From 9FT-COMBO-48-23 sp963754385 (lineage in GTDB: Bacteria > Chloroflexota > Dehalococcoidia > GIF9 > UBA5629): a DNA stretch of 45,970 bases. This document shows, piece after piece, positions 7,302 through 16,257 of the stretch. Under the pieces are notes generated by a model. It made no database searches. It was given only the letters and a program-made list of their open reading frames with translations, and was not told where the DNA came from. The DNA is taken from NCBI GenBank assembly GCA_963754385.1, contig CAVWGE010000006.1:1-45970 (forward strand), written 5' to 3'. Within the stretch, counting starts at the first letter, position 1. Every line of letters starts with the position of its first letter. Both the position numbers and the translations under genes were made by a program.

Positions 7302-8203
7302 AAGTGTATCTCCTCCAAGGCTGATTTGACTGCCTGACGGATTCTGGGTTGAGGATTTTTCGCCAGCTTGTTCAAGGCTTGTTTGGCTTGCTCGCCGCCT
7401 ATTTGACCTAATGCCTTTATAGCTGCCTCTCGAACCTGGTAGTCTTCGTCTTTAATCAACTTTAGTAGCTGAGGCACAGCCTCTTCGGCACCGAGTTCGC
7501 CGCAGGCATTAGCAGCCTCATAACGTATCTCAGCTTCATTGCTGTTTAACTCAGTCATTAAAGTAGTCAGCCATGCGGAATCGCAATTGCGCCCCATGGC
7601 ATATATTGCGCTAGATTTAAGCTTGACATCATCGGTACGATAGGCTTGCTCTATAAGTTCTTTAACTCGCGGCAAATTGAACGGGGAAACAGCCTCTAAA
7701 GCTCGACGTCTCATTTCGGCAGCTTCTACCTTGTTGTCCAAGACCTCTAACAAGGCAGTGTATATCTTGTTTTTGTAGTGAGTTGGGAGTTTGCCTAGTT
7801 CGCCCAGAAGGGCGAATTTGCCCAGGGCTGTGGCTGCTGCCGCCCGCACTTTAGCAGAATTATCTTCTTTCAGAGCCCGCAGTAACGGGGTGATGAAAAG
7901 GTAATTTTCTTCTCCGTCTAAACCAGTCATGGCTTGGATTCTAAGAGTTTCATCCGGGTCGCTGAGACAAAAAACGAAGACGCCACTGAAATCAAGCCTA
8001 AAGTCAACCTCGCTGAGATGAACAAGCTGAGAGATGACCTGATGCCGTCGCGCTGCATCTGCATTTGTCCAGATTTCTTTCAGGAACTTGAGCTCTTCAC
8101 TACTGAGGTTGGACAAATAGACCAGTTTAGAGCTAGCTACAGGCTTGCTTGAATCAAATATTTCCGTGATATGCTGTATTCGGGGAGATGATTCCGCTAC
8201 CAT
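7253..8203 (-). CDS. HEAT-repeat protein
   Basis: 316 aa, almost entirely alpha-helical repeats from about residue 85. Repeat signatures include LLRALKEDNSAKVRAAAATA, ELNSNEAEIRYEAANACGEL and LIKDEDYQVREAAIKALGQI, the PBS-lyase-type HEAT pattern. Such proteins are scaffolds or assembly factors; no catalytic residues are apparent. ATG 8203 directly abuts the TAG stop of the PAC2 gene, and its 3' end overlaps the GNAT gene. It therefore sits in a tightly packed tldD-tldE-PAC2-HEAT-GNAT run. Confidence 0.85.
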   Translation of the reverse strand: MVAESSPRIQHITEIFDSSKPVASSKLVYLSNLSSEELKFLKEIWTNADAARRHQVISQLVHLSEVDFRLDFSGVFVFCLSDPDETLRIQAMTGLDGEENYLFITPLLRALKEDNSAKVRAAAATALGKFALLGELGKLPTHYKNKIYTALLEVLDNKVEAAEMRRRALEAVSPFNLPRVKELIEQAYRTDDVKLKSSAIYAMGRNCDSAWLTTLMTELNSNEAEIRYEAANACGELGAEEAVPQLLKLIKDEDYQVREAAIKALGQIGGEQAKQALNKLAKNPQPRIRQAVKSALEEIHFCEDPPFFQSQPSHHC

Positions 8204-9028
8204 CTATTCGTTTTCCTCTTCGTCTCCGTTCTCGTCTTCCAATTCCTCCTCCTCCTCTTCTTCCGGTGGCCACACAGGTTTGGTGTAACGGTCAATAAAC
8301 TCACCCATAGCTTCGGCGGCTAGTTTCGTCATCTCCTCGTCTGATTCTTTGGCCAGTTTGGCAAGTTCGGATAGATTGATGTTAATGTCTAGCATCTTTG
8401 TCAGTATATCAGCTACTGCCAGAGAGGCTTTTGGATTGGGTATTCGGGTAGTGTACATAGGTACCTCGCCTAACAGGCAGATACCTTCGACTCCCATCTC
8501 TTTGGCTACACCCAGAAACAAGCCATTAAGTCCGGCAATTTGAATGTCGCCACGAAGAATGACGTCGTATTTTCTTAATAGCTCGAGGAGTTTTTGGTTT
8601 GTGGCAGCCCCCCAGACCTTTGGTTTTTCAGCATGGTGAATTCGGGCAATGGCTGCAGCACAGGTATATACCCTTTTGACTTTGAGTTTTTTACTAACAT
8701 CCAGGACACAGCTAGCCAACTCGTAGCCTTTGAAGCTAGGTTGCTCATCGCTGATAAACAGGATTAGGTCTCTGCCGGAGGTGGGATTGTGCCAGTGATA
8801 GAATTTGCTTTCCGGGAATTGAGGCGCTTCTATTATGTTACCTTTGACCATAATGCCGATAGGGTCGAAGAAATCGAAGGGCTCGATTTCTCCAATCTCC
8901 TCGGCGTCTAGTTTGTCCTTAATATACTTGGCGACTATAAGTGCCACGTTCCCAATCCCGGGCCAGGCTGCAATCAGGTCACATGCTTTAAGGCGTGGTT
9001 CTTTATATAGCTTAACTGTACCTCTCAT
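8204..9028 (-). CDS. PAC2 family protein (proteasome-assembly-chaperone-like)
   Basis: 274 aa. The sequence (LIAAWPGIGNVALIVAKYI at 18-36; ISDEQPSFKGYELASCVLD; GLNGLFLGVAKEMGVEGICL) matches the PAC2/DUF75 fold shared with archaeal and actinobacterial PAC2 proteins. The C-terminus is a strongly acidic tail (PPEEEEEEELEDENGDEEEN) that is probably disordered. Function in bacteria is unknown. It follows tldE by 29 bases; no clear ribosome site is seen before the ATG. Confidence 0.85.
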   Translation of the reverse strand: MRGTVKLYKEPRLKACDLIAAWPGIGNVALIVAKYIKDKLDAEEIGEIEPFDFFDPIGIMVKGNIIEAPQFPESKFYHWHNPTSGRDLILFISDEQPSFKGYELASCVLDVSKKLKVKRVYTCAAAIARIHHAEKPKVWGAATNQKLLELLRKYDVILRGDIQIAGLNGLFLGVAKEMGVEGICLLGEVPMYTTRIPNPKASLAVADILTKMLDININLSELAKLAKESDEEMTKLAAEAMGEFIDRYTKPVWPPEEEEEEELEDENGDEEENE

Positions 9029-9057
9029 GATGCTTTATCCAGTTGAAATTCTGATTT

Positions 9058-10362
9058 TTACCCTGCCTTTGAGGCTACTGACAAGCTGGAGCAGTGTAGG
9101 GAGGGGGTCAATAGAAAACCTTCGACCCACCTTGTGTCATTCCCTATTGCTTCAAGCTGTTTTAGAGCCCGATACACATTGCCGGCGACCATGGTGTCTT
9201 TTACTCTGCCTGTTATTTCCCCGTTTTCTATCTTATAGCCCAGCAAAACATTGCCGCTAAAGTCCCCGTTTAATATGTTTCCCTGCTCAGCACCTATCAT
9301 CAACTCCACTACCAAGCCCTCTTTTATATCCCCTACCATGTCCCAGAAGGAAGCGTCGCCTTCACTTATAACTAATGAGCTCGGTGAGGGTGTCGGCAAA
9401 CCACCGTGGCGGCTGCCATTGCCGGTGCTTTGTGTATTAGCCAAAGCTGCTGTCTGCAAGTCGTAGAAGAAGTGTGACACGACTCCATTATCAACAAATG
9501 GTGTTCGTTGGCTCGGCACACCCTCATCGTCACAAGGATAGCTGGCTATCTGGTATGGCAAGGTAGAATCATCCCACAAGGAGAAACTTTTGTCAAAAAC
9601 TTGCTCCCCAAGTTTGTCCTTCAGTGGTGAAGCTCCGTCAAAAATCAATTTGCCATTGAAAGCAGATACTAAAGGGGCAATTAGGGAGCTAACTACACCA
9701 TGTGGTGTGAAAATCACCGGCATTGATTTGGTTGCTATACCGACATTCCTCTTGGCGAACTCCAGCTGCTTGATTACCTCTTCAGCTATCGGTCCGAAAT
9801 CAAGAATTGGATGACACGAACTATGGCTATCACCGACGAAGAGCATATCCTCGTCCTTAATAAGGATACCTTCAAGGCTCAGGTTGAAGAAGCTCTTATT
9901 GTAGCTGGCTTCGCCGCCTTCGGAGTTAATGATATGGACTGAAACAATTCCCTTAGCTATGGACGCTTCGCACAAAATTTCTGAAGTATGTTGTCTTATT
10001 TTGGCTATGATTTGTTCTCCGAGCTCGACCATATCATCGATAGTTACCGCGTCTATCTGTGAATCAAAGGTATCTATCTTGGGATAAACCTTCGGGTTGG
10101 GAAAGTTGAATTTGGCTGGCATGCCAAATTGACATGTTTCCACTGCCATTTCAACCAGCGTACTTGGCTCAATAGAGCCACTAACCTGAGCGAAACCGAC
10201 CTTTCCGCCTTTGATGAGTCTTAGAGCAGTCCGGATGTTTTCCTTGTCCTGAATTTGCTTTAGCCGATTAGCTTCGAAATGGATAGGAGTCATTTTAGAG
10301 GATATTTGAAACACCTCAGCCTGTTCAGCTACTTTTTTGGTCTGTGACAGGATGTCTTCCAT
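9058..10362 (-). CDS. pmbA: TldD/PmbA family protein, TldE subunit
   Basis: 434 aa, the partner of TldD in a heterodimeric protease that processes modified peptides and unfolded proteins. It lacks the HExxxH zinc motif of TldD, as expected for TldE/PmbA. It shows the shared C-terminal pattern LEAIGNDTRWVEGFLLTPSL. Its start overlaps the tldD stop by one base (TAATG), supporting coupled synthesis of the two subunits. Confidence 0.9.
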   Translation of the reverse strand: MEDILSQTKKVAEQAEVFQISSKMTPIHFEANRLKQIQDKENIRTALRLIKGGKVGFAQVSGSIEPSTLVEMAVETCQFGMPAKFNFPNPKVYPKIDTFDSQIDAVTIDDMVELGEQIIAKIRQHTSEILCEASIAKGIVSVHIINSEGGEASYNKSFFNLSLEGILIKDEDMLFVGDSHSSCHPILDFGPIAEEVIKQLEFAKRNVGIATKSMPVIFTPHGVVSSLIAPLVSAFNGKLIFDGASPLKDKLGEQVFDKSFSLWDDSTLPYQIASYPCDDEGVPSQRTPFVDNGVVSHFFYDLQTAALANTQSTGNGSRHGGLPTPSPSSLVISEGDASFWDMVGDIKEGLVVELMIGAEQGNILNGDFSGNVLLGYKIENGEITGRVKDTMVAGNVYRALKQLEAIGNDTRWVEGFLLTPSLHCSSLSVASKAG

Positions 10363-11720
10363 TAACTACCCCCGACCAGACAGCGGCGGATTCTTATATG
10401 CGGGCTGCCATTGGAAACAGGTAGAGGTGACTGTCCGCCTTTGCCGCAGCCACCACCCTGATTCATCTGCAAATCATTGCCGATGGCATCTATGTTGCCA
10501 AGAGTGACGAATACATTGCCGCTGAGCACTACCGGGCGAAGTAATTCTGCTATTTTGCTGTTGCGAATCATATAAGCTTCGGCAGCGGAGAAAGTGAACA
10601 TCTCCAGGCTGGTTGTACCTCCGTACCAGTCCTTGACATAGATACCTTCTCTGATGTCGCTGGTAATATCTCCAAAAGACAGGGTTCCGGGTTCAATATA
10701 GGTATTGGTCATTCTGACTATGGGCGGGAAAAGATAGTTAATTGCCCGGGCATTGCCCGTTGGTTTTTCTCCCATCTTGGCAGCCGTTTCGCGAGAGTGC
10801 AGCCTGTTTTCGAGGATACCTTCTCTGATGAGATATGTCTTTGTTGCCGGGATACCTTCATCGTCGTATTTGTAGCTGCCTCGCAGTCCGGGAACAGCAG
10901 CGCCATCAACAATATTCAGGTGCTCGCTGCTGAATTTTCGACCAAGTACCATTATGTCTTGCAGTCGCTTGTTTTCGTAAACATGGTCTGCCTCGGACAA
11001 ATGTCCGAAGGCTTCGTGGGCAAATACACCAGCCAGAACGGGGTCCAGGACTACAGTATATTCGCCGCCTTTGGCTTGAGGTGCTGAAAGAAGCCTCACT
11101 GCCCGCTGTGCCATTTGCTTTACCTGCTCTTGTAATCCCTCTATAGCTGAAAAGTCGCCCTGGCTGCCTAGACTCAGACCAATCTGCTGGACTTGACCGT
11201 TTTCTGATGCTATAGCTGCCAGACGCAGGCTGATGTCCACTTTTGTTTGTTCTATATAAGTGCCTTCCGAATTGGCAAAGGTTATCTTCCTTTGGCCGTC
11301 ATTATAGCCGATGTTCGATGTTTGAATCTTAGGCGTGCTCAAAATGATGTCATTATACTCATCGAGCAGTTGTTTTTTCGAAGCCAATTGGACAGTCATC
11401 GGATTCTTTCTGGTTTCGGCAGTTACCACGTCGGTCACCGACTTCGCTGGGCTGAATTTGCTGTCTTCCTTGCCGACAATCCTTGCCTGCTTTACGGCTA
11501 ACTCTACCTTGTCTCGCAGCTTGTTGACATTATTGAAGCTGACGAAGCCCCAGCCGCCTTTGACGAGAGCCCGTACGTTTCCCCCCAAGCTGGATGTTCT
11601 GCCTATCTCCTCCAACCTATTGCCGCGGTAAATAATACGCGTTGCCTTGCTCTCCTCAAGCCGAACCTCGATATAATCGGCTTTGTGCCCCCTTAAAGAA
11701 TTAGCAATCTCGTCCTGCAT
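10362..11720 (-). CDS. tldD: Metalloprotease TldD
   Basis: 452 aa, catalytic subunit of the TldD/E protease. The zinc site is visible as HEAFGH at residues 235-240 (HExxxH), with a likely third ligand Cys in GGGCGKGGQ near the C-terminus, followed by the typical PHIRIRRCLVGG ending. AAGG lies 10 bases before the ATG. It heads the tldD-tldE-PAC2-HEAT-GNAT run. No peptide precursor or RiPP-like gene is evident next to it, so a housekeeping role is likely. Confidence 0.93.
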   Translation of the reverse strand: MQDEIANSLRGHKADYIEVRLEESKATRIIYRGNRLEEIGRTSSLGGNVRALVKGGWGFVSFNNVNKLRDKVELAVKQARIVGKEDSKFSPAKSVTDVVTAETRKNPMTVQLASKKQLLDEYNDIILSTPKIQTSNIGYNDGQRKITFANSEGTYIEQTKVDISLRLAAIASENGQVQQIGLSLGSQGDFSAIEGLQEQVKQMAQRAVRLLSAPQAKGGEYTVVLDPVLAGVFAHEAFGHLSEADHVYENKRLQDIMVLGRKFSSEHLNIVDGAAVPGLRGSYKYDDEGIPATKTYLIREGILENRLHSRETAAKMGEKPTGNARAINYLFPPIVRMTNTYIEPGTLSFGDITSDIREGIYVKDWYGGTTSLEMFTFSAAEAYMIRNSKIAELLRPVVLSGNVFVTLGNIDAIGNDLQMNQGGGCGKGGQSPLPVSNGSPHIRIRRCLVGGS

Positions 11721-11744
11721 CTTGTTGCCTTCTAGAATTCATGT

Positions 11745-11774
11745 ATTGTAGCCTGTGATTGCGGCTGAAAGCAA
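11745..11774 (-). promoter_or_regulatory. Candidate promoter of tldD operon
   Basis: On the minus strand TTGCTT (11774-11769), an 18-base spacer and TACAAT (11750-11745), about 24 bases before the tldD ATG. Confidence 0.5.
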
Positions 11775-11863
11775 GACGAATTAGCTCAATCCGGATGGAC
11801 AAACAGTTCAACGTCATGGACTTTTTCAAAGCCTGGTTATATACTTATTGTGGAGGTGTTTAG

Positions 11864-12130
11864 ATGCAGTCCAGTCTCATTGGAAAAGTTGAAAAAGCTA
11901 AACGCTATGCTGAAGAGCCCGACCGTGTTACACTTTCAGAATTCTCCGTAGATTTTCGCGGCGAGCATAACAATTATACCGTGAGCTATAAAGGTAATAA
12001 GTGGCACTGCACCTGTCAGTTCTTTTCTCAATGGGAAACTTGTAGCCATACCATGGCATTACAGCGGCTTTTTGCAGGCGTATTACCTAAAGAGGCAGTT
12101 GCTCCTCCTGCTGCCGACCTCAATGGCTGA
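11864..12130 (+). CDS. Small SWIM-type zinc-finger protein
   Basis: 88 aa, ATG preceded by GGAGG. The core WHCTCQFFSQWETCSHTMAL is a CxCx(n)CxH SWIM zinc finger, and the flanking FSVDFRGEHNNYTVSYKGNK forms the usual preceding beta strands. SWIM domains bind DNA or proteins; this one stands alone and has no helicase or transposase partner. It is convergent with folC and overlaps its end by 11 bases. Confidence 0.8.
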   Translation: MQSSLIGKVEKAKRYAEEPDRVTLSEFSVDFRGEHNNYTVSYKGNKWHCTCQFFSQWETCSHTMALQRLFAGVLPKEAVAPPAADLNG

Positions 12131-13460
12131 AGTCTGCTGCTCCTGTCTTTACGACGTAATCTATTGCCTCGGCTACAACGAATAGGGAACCTGTAATCAG
12201 GATAAGGTCTGTCTTTTGGGCTACGGCCAGAGCCTTAGATAAAGCCTTAGAAACGCTTTCAGTTACATCCACTTTAATGTCCAGCTTGGTGAACTCCTGG
12301 GCCAGTGTCGAGGTAGAAGCTGCCCGGGGATGGGAAGAACTGGTAATGATAATAGTGTCGGCAAGAGCTTTGAGTTCCCGTGCCATCCCGGTAATATCTT
12401 TATCGCATGAGGTGCCAAAGATAACAAAGCACCTATTGCAGTTGAAATAATTCTTTATAGCTTCTACTAACTTCCTCATTGAATAACCGTTGTGAGCGCC
12501 ATCAACGACCACCATCGGCTCGCGGCTCAAAATCTGAAGCCTGCCAGGCCAGCTTACTTGACTGAATCCCTGGGCAATATCCGGGGCTGAAATCTTTGCG
12601 CCCAGGTAAACTAAAGCTTCTAAAGTGGCTAGAGCCGTGGCTGCGTTCTCTAGTTGGTGGTCGCCGAGCAGAGGAATGGTCAGGTCATAATTTCCGGTTT
12701 TGCCTTTAACTGCCAAGGTTTGTAGATGTAAGTCACCGCCTGTTTTTTGCCAGGTGATGTCTTTGCCGACTTGAATTAATCTGGCGCCTTGTTGCTGGCA
12801 GACCCGCCTGATTACCTTGGCCGCTTCGCTAACTTGTGGAGAGCTGACGACTATGCATCCGGGCTTGATTATGCCTGCTTTCTCGGCAGCTATCTTGGCA
12901 ACGGTATCGCCTAGAATCTCGGTGTGGTCGAGGCTAATTGAGGTAATGACGCAGATATCAGCTTTGGCTACATTGGTGGCATCAAGCCTGCCTCCCAGTC
13001 CCACCTCAAGCACCTGGAAATCTGACTGGCTGTTCTTGAAATAAGCAAAGACGACGGCCGTCAATATCTCGAATGTGGTCAGTTCACCATAGGTAGCTTC
13101 CTTGTTTACCTTCTCAACAATTGGCTTGAGTTTTGTTACCAAAGCAGCAAAATCGGCCTCGGGAATCATAGTGCCGTTAGTCGTGATGCGCTCTCTCAAG
13201 GTATGGAGATGTGGTGAGGTGAATAGTCCCGTCTTATAGCCAGCGGCAATGAGCACTTGAGAAATCATGGCTGCGGTGCTTCCCTTACCCTTGGTGCCGG
13301 CTATGTGCACAGTTCTTGTTCCGAGGTGGGGATTGCCCAGCGGCAGAAGCAGCTTTTCCATCCGCCTCAGGTCGTAGTTAGCCGATGTGTAGGCGATGCC
13401 CGGAATTTTCTCGTAGTCGGTGAAGCTTAAGATATAGTCTTCGGCCTGTCGATAGTTCAT
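12120..13460 (-). CDS. folC: Folylpolyglutamate/dihydrofolate synthase
   Basis: Adds glutamate to (dihydro)folate using ATP. 446 aa from ATG 13460. The Mur-ligase-type P-loop GTKGKGSTAAM, the VLEVGLGGRLDATNV segment, SLDHTEILGDT and the C-terminal VVVDGAHNGYS are all diagnostic. An in-frame GTG at 13499 exists, but a TATAAT box lies between it and ATG 13460. The shorter start is therefore preferred and the mRNA may be leaderless. No Shine-Dalgarno is present at either start. Confidence 0.93.
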   Translation of the reverse strand: MNYRQAEDYILSFTDYEKIPGIAYTSANYDLRRMEKLLLPLGNPHLGTRTVHIAGTKGKGSTAAMISQVLIAAGYKTGLFTSPHLHTLRERITTNGTMIPEADFAALVTKLKPIVEKVNKEATYGELTTFEILTAVVFAYFKNSQSDFQVLEVGLGGRLDATNVAKADICVITSISLDHTEILGDTVAKIAAEKAGIIKPGCIVVSSPQVSEAAKVIRRVCQQQGARLIQVGKDITWQKTGGDLHLQTLAVKGKTGNYDLTIPLLGDHQLENAATALATLEALVYLGAKISAPDIAQGFSQVSWPGRLQILSREPMVVVDGAHNGYSMRKLVEAIKNYFNCNRCFVIFGTSCDKDITGMARELKALADTIIITSSSHPRAASTSTLAQEFTKLDIKVDVTESVSKALSKALAVAQKTDLILITGSLFVVAEAIDYVVKTGAADFSH

Positions 13461-13470
13461 TTGGGGGTTA

Positions 13471-13501
13471 ATTATATACCAGGCGATGTTTCGGAGCACA
13501 A
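13471..13501 (-). promoter_or_regulatory. Promoter of folC, leaderless type
   Basis: On the minus strand TTGTGC (13501-13496) and overlapping -10 candidates TATATA (17-base spacer) and TATAAT (19-base spacer, ending at 13471). Only 10 bases separate TATAAT from the ATG, so the start site would fall within a few bases of the codon. Confidence 0.55.
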
Positions 13502-13528
13502 GGTTGCATCTGTTTGCTCATTAGTAAC

Positions 13529-13551
13529 TACACAATCCGTCAGATTGTGTA
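13529..13551. repeat. Inverted repeat upstream of folC
   Basis: TACACAATC (13529-13537), loop CGTCA and GATTGTGTA (13543-13551) form a perfect 9-bp stem. No T-run follows, so it is either an operator-like site or the 3' structure of the gene ending at 13646. Nothing coding is seen in the rest of the 13502-13645 gap. Confidence 0.4.
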
Positions 13552-13645
13552 TCCCAAATCTGTGAATTCAGTGCAGCGGCTACCAGACTTTTTAAGTGAT
13601 TATAGAATGTGGTCTTGGATTTTAAGCGAAAGGCTTGGCAAAAAT

Positions 13646-14170
13646 TCATATCTGAGGTTCACATTGGATTACTTTATACAATAAATATTCAGGAATATCC
13701 TTGTTGTTAAACTCGAAGCTAGCTTTATTTCTGGAAGGGACATACCAGAGTCCGATATGTACTAAACTCATATCCTCTGGGAATAGAGCTTTATCGATTA
13801 TGAAACACCCTTCAATACTCCGATTGTACTTCTGGAATTCTGAGTCTAGAGAATCAAGGGGAACGAAAAGGTCGGTAATAGAATAAGCGACACCTAAATC
13901 TTCTGGAGTCTCATGTCTGAAGCCGCTACCGTACGGTTGTCCTGCTGAACCAGTAGTAGTAGCAATTGGGATTCCTTTTGCAGGTCTTTCCTCGTTTTTT
14001 TCAGTCTGGATATGGGCTTCACCACTTTTATGTTCCGTGAAATGAAATCCTGCATCAGGAAAGAAACAAAACGTTTCTGAGTCACGGTGTTCTACCTTTA
14101 GAATGTAATAATAATTGACTCCATCTTTTATGAGGACACGGAATTCTATTTTATCTAAATCATTTTCCAC
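13646..14170 (-). CDS. Hypothetical protein, 174 aa
   Basis: I do not recognise a family. The sequence is soluble with no signal peptide or membrane segment and is rich in aromatic residues (VNYYYILKVEHRDSETFCFF). Its middle, about residues 52-80, is G/P/T-rich and probably a linker, followed by a second folded part ending VHIGLWYVPSRNKASFEF. The layout suggests two small beta domains. The start is GTG with no ribosome site, and a TATGAT box ends 11 bases upstream. The gene looks more A+T-rich than its neighbours and shares no operon with them, which may indicate acquisition. Confidence 0.6.
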   Translation of the reverse strand: MENDLDKIEFRVLIKDGVNYYYILKVEHRDSETFCFFPDAGFHFTEHKSGEAHIQTEKNEERPAKGIPIATTTGSAGQPYGSGFRHETPEDLGVAYSITDLFVPLDSLDSEFQKYNRSIEGCFIIDKALFPEDMSLVHIGLWYVPSRNKASFEFNNKDIPEYLLYKVIQCEPQI

Positions 14171-14277
14171 TAAAATATTTTATCATAACTTCTATTGGGA
14201 TACGTTAAACAATCAGCCAAAATGTGTTAAGGTCCTGACTTCTGATTACGTGGCGCATCAATGGGAGGATAGCAGCT

Positions 14278-15321
14278 CTACATTCCTCTGAGAAATTCGG
14301 GCCGAAGTAAAGAGGGGTCCCTTGCTGCCAAGACCTCTTCTATTTCCCTAAGCATTCTTTTCTTGTCTCGCGGCAACTGCCCCCGGACCGAAAAATAGTT
14401 CGAGGCGTGCATAGAGCTGAAAAAGCAATCGGTAAAGTTGGAATTCTCTATAATTATCTTTAGCTCTTCCAGAGACCGGGTGGGGGAAACAAGATGGAAT
14501 TCTCCCTGTTTCCATTGCTCATAAAGAGGAGTGCCGGGAACCATCGTCAGGGTCAGGGCACCGGCATAGTCTGGGTCGATCTCGGTGAGAATTTTAGCCG
14601 TCTCCAGCGCATGCTTTTCACTTCCTTCAACCCCACCAAGCCCTAGAATTACTGTTACCGAGAGGGTTATGCCGGCTTCCTTTACTTTCCTTCCCGCCTC
14701 GACCAACTCGTGATGGTTTACTCCCTTGCATATCTTCTGTAGCACTTTATCATCGCCGCTTTCAACACCCATGTAAAATATCGATAGCTTGAGTTCCTTG
14801 AGCTCTCTAAGCTGGTCCTGGCTTCTTCGCAGAATATCTTGAGGAGTAGCATATGAGGCGATTCTCTCAAGGTCAGGGAACCTTTCATTCAAATAGCGAA
14901 GGGCTTCTCTCAACCTGGGGAGTGGATAGACGAGAGCATCGCCATCCTGAAGAAATACTTTTTTGCCATCCCATGAGCGAGCTATCTCATATACTATCTG
15001 GGGCACACCGGGAAGACAGATATCTTTTCTGAGATAAGTGGCTAGCGCATCTATCTCTCTCTTTACATCATTCAACTCTCTCATCTGAAGTCTGGCACCA
15101 TAGAAATTGCAGAAGGTGCAAGTATTGTTGGAGCAGCCGCTGGTCAGAGGTAGAAAATAGCTTTTCCATTCACTCGGAGGGCGGATAATATTAGGTCTCT
15201 CGAACTGTATAGTCATAATGCCACGCGAATTACTGCTGAGCAGGATTTGAATCTCTTCTATAATGTATTTTACACGGAAAGTAGATTTATCCTCAACCTG
15301 GTAAGGATACATCTGCCTCAT
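14278..15321 (-). CDS. Radical SAM protein
   Basis: 347 aa. A radical S-adenosylmethionine enzyme of unknown reaction. The 4Fe-4S cluster motif is LPLTSGCSNNTCTFCNFYG, giving a Cx4Cx2C spacing rather than the usual Cx3Cx2C, as seen in a HemN/COG1032-like group. Downstream are FLQDGDALVYPLPRL, ASYATPQDIL, FYMGVESGDDKVL and LTLTMVPGTPLYEQW, all typical of that group. I take ATG 15321 (CGGAGAG 8 bases upstream). ATG 15216, just before the conserved ERPNIIRPPSEW, is the alternative start, and an ATG at 15384 lacks a ribosome site. Divergent from pyrF. Confidence 0.85.
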   Translation of the reverse strand: MRQMYPYQVEDKSTFRVKYIIEEIQILLSSNSRGIMTIQFERPNIIRPPSEWKSYFLPLTSGCSNNTCTFCNFYGARLQMRELNDVKREIDALATYLRKDICLPGVPQIVYEIARSWDGKKVFLQDGDALVYPLPRLREALRYLNERFPDLERIASYATPQDILRRSQDQLRELKELKLSIFYMGVESGDDKVLQKICKGVNHHELVEAGRKVKEAGITLSVTVILGLGGVEGSEKHALETAKILTEIDPDYAGALTLTMVPGTPLYEQWKQGEFHLVSPTRSLEELKIIIENSNFTDCFFSSMHASNYFSVRGQLPRDKKRMLREIEEVLAARDPSLLRPEFLRGM

Positions 15322-15399
15322 GCTGAACTCTCCGTCGCTTTGTTGCTGGAAGTCCAAGCCACCAGATATCTCGGGTTGCAACATGGTGACTGCAGTGGC

Positions 15400-15429
15400 T
15401 TGGATACCTTGCCTTCTTTAAGTTATAAT
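15400..15429 (+). promoter_or_regulatory. Promoter of pyrF-DUF951
   Basis: TTGGAT (15400-15405), an 18-base spacer and a perfect TATAAT (15424-15429). The ATG follows 16 bases later, leaving a leader of about 9 bases with no real Shine-Dalgarno. Confidence 0.6.
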
Positions 15430-15445
15430 TCAGTTTAGGTACAAC

Positions 15446-16252
15446 ATGAATTTTACCGATAAGCTTCTGGCAGCAAGCCGAAGAAATAAAAGTCTGCTTT
15501 GTGTTGGGCTTGACCCTGACCCTGAATCGATGCCGAAAGCGGGTTTTCTAGAGTTCAATAAGGCTATTATTGATAATACCGCCGACCTGGTATGTGCTTA
15601 TAAGCCTAACCTCGCTTTCTATGAAGCTTCAGGTATCGGCGGGCTTGAAGTTTTACAGAAGACCATTGAGTATATACCAGACCATATCCCGATAATCGGC
15701 GACGGTAAGCGAGGAGATATTGGCAACACGGCTAGAGCCTATGCTAAAGCCCTTTTCGTGACCTTCGGCTTTGATGCAGCTACGGTAAGCCCATACCTCG
15801 GTTTCGACTCAGTCGAGCCGTTCATCGAATATAATGAGAGGGGTGTTTTTATCCTGTGCCGGACGTCTAACCCGGGGGCGTTGGATTTTCAGAGCCTGGT
15901 TGATGCTCGTGGTAAACCGCTATATGAAGTAGTAGCTCACAAAGCTAAGGAGTGGAATGTGCATGGCAATATCGGCTTGGTTGTCGGTGCCACGTACGCT
16001 GAGGAGCTAAAAGCGATTCGGCAGTTATGTCCGGAAATGCCGATTCTTATCCCGGGCATCGGGGCGCAGGGTGGTGACCTGGCATCTACGGTCAAATATG
16101 GAATTGATGCTCAGGGGGAAAATGCCATTATCGCTGTCTCACGGCAGATCCTTTATGCTTCTCAGGGAAAAGATTTTGCTCAAGCTGCCCGGCATAAAGC
16201 ACAGGAGCTGCGCCATAATATCAATGAGTTAGTTGGCCAAGTTGCCCGCTGA
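15446..16252 (+). CDS. pyrF: Orotidine 5'-phosphate decarboxylase, subfamily 2
   Basis: Last step of UMP synthesis. At 268 aa, longer than the E. coli type, it matches the subfamily-2 form. LLCVGLDPDP opens the barrel. The catalytic D-x-K-x-x-D is seen as GDGKRGDIGNTA (Asp86, Lys88, Asp91). The phosphate site is near the C-terminus in ILIPGIGAQGGD. Five bases separate it from the DUF951 gene, so they are co-transcribed. Confidence 0.95.
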   Translation: MNFTDKLLAASRRNKSLLCVGLDPDPESMPKAGFLEFNKAIIDNTADLVCAYKPNLAFYEASGIGGLEVLQKTIEYIPDHIPIIGDGKRGDIGNTARAYAKALFVTFGFDAATVSPYLGFDSVEPFIEYNERGVFILCRTSNPGALDFQSLVDARGKPLYEVVAHKAKEWNVHGNIGLVVGATYAEELKAIRQLCPEMPILIPGIGAQGGDLASTVKYGIDAQGENAIIAVSRQILYASQGKDFAQAARHKAQELRHNINELVGQVAR

Positions 16253-16257
16253 GAGAT

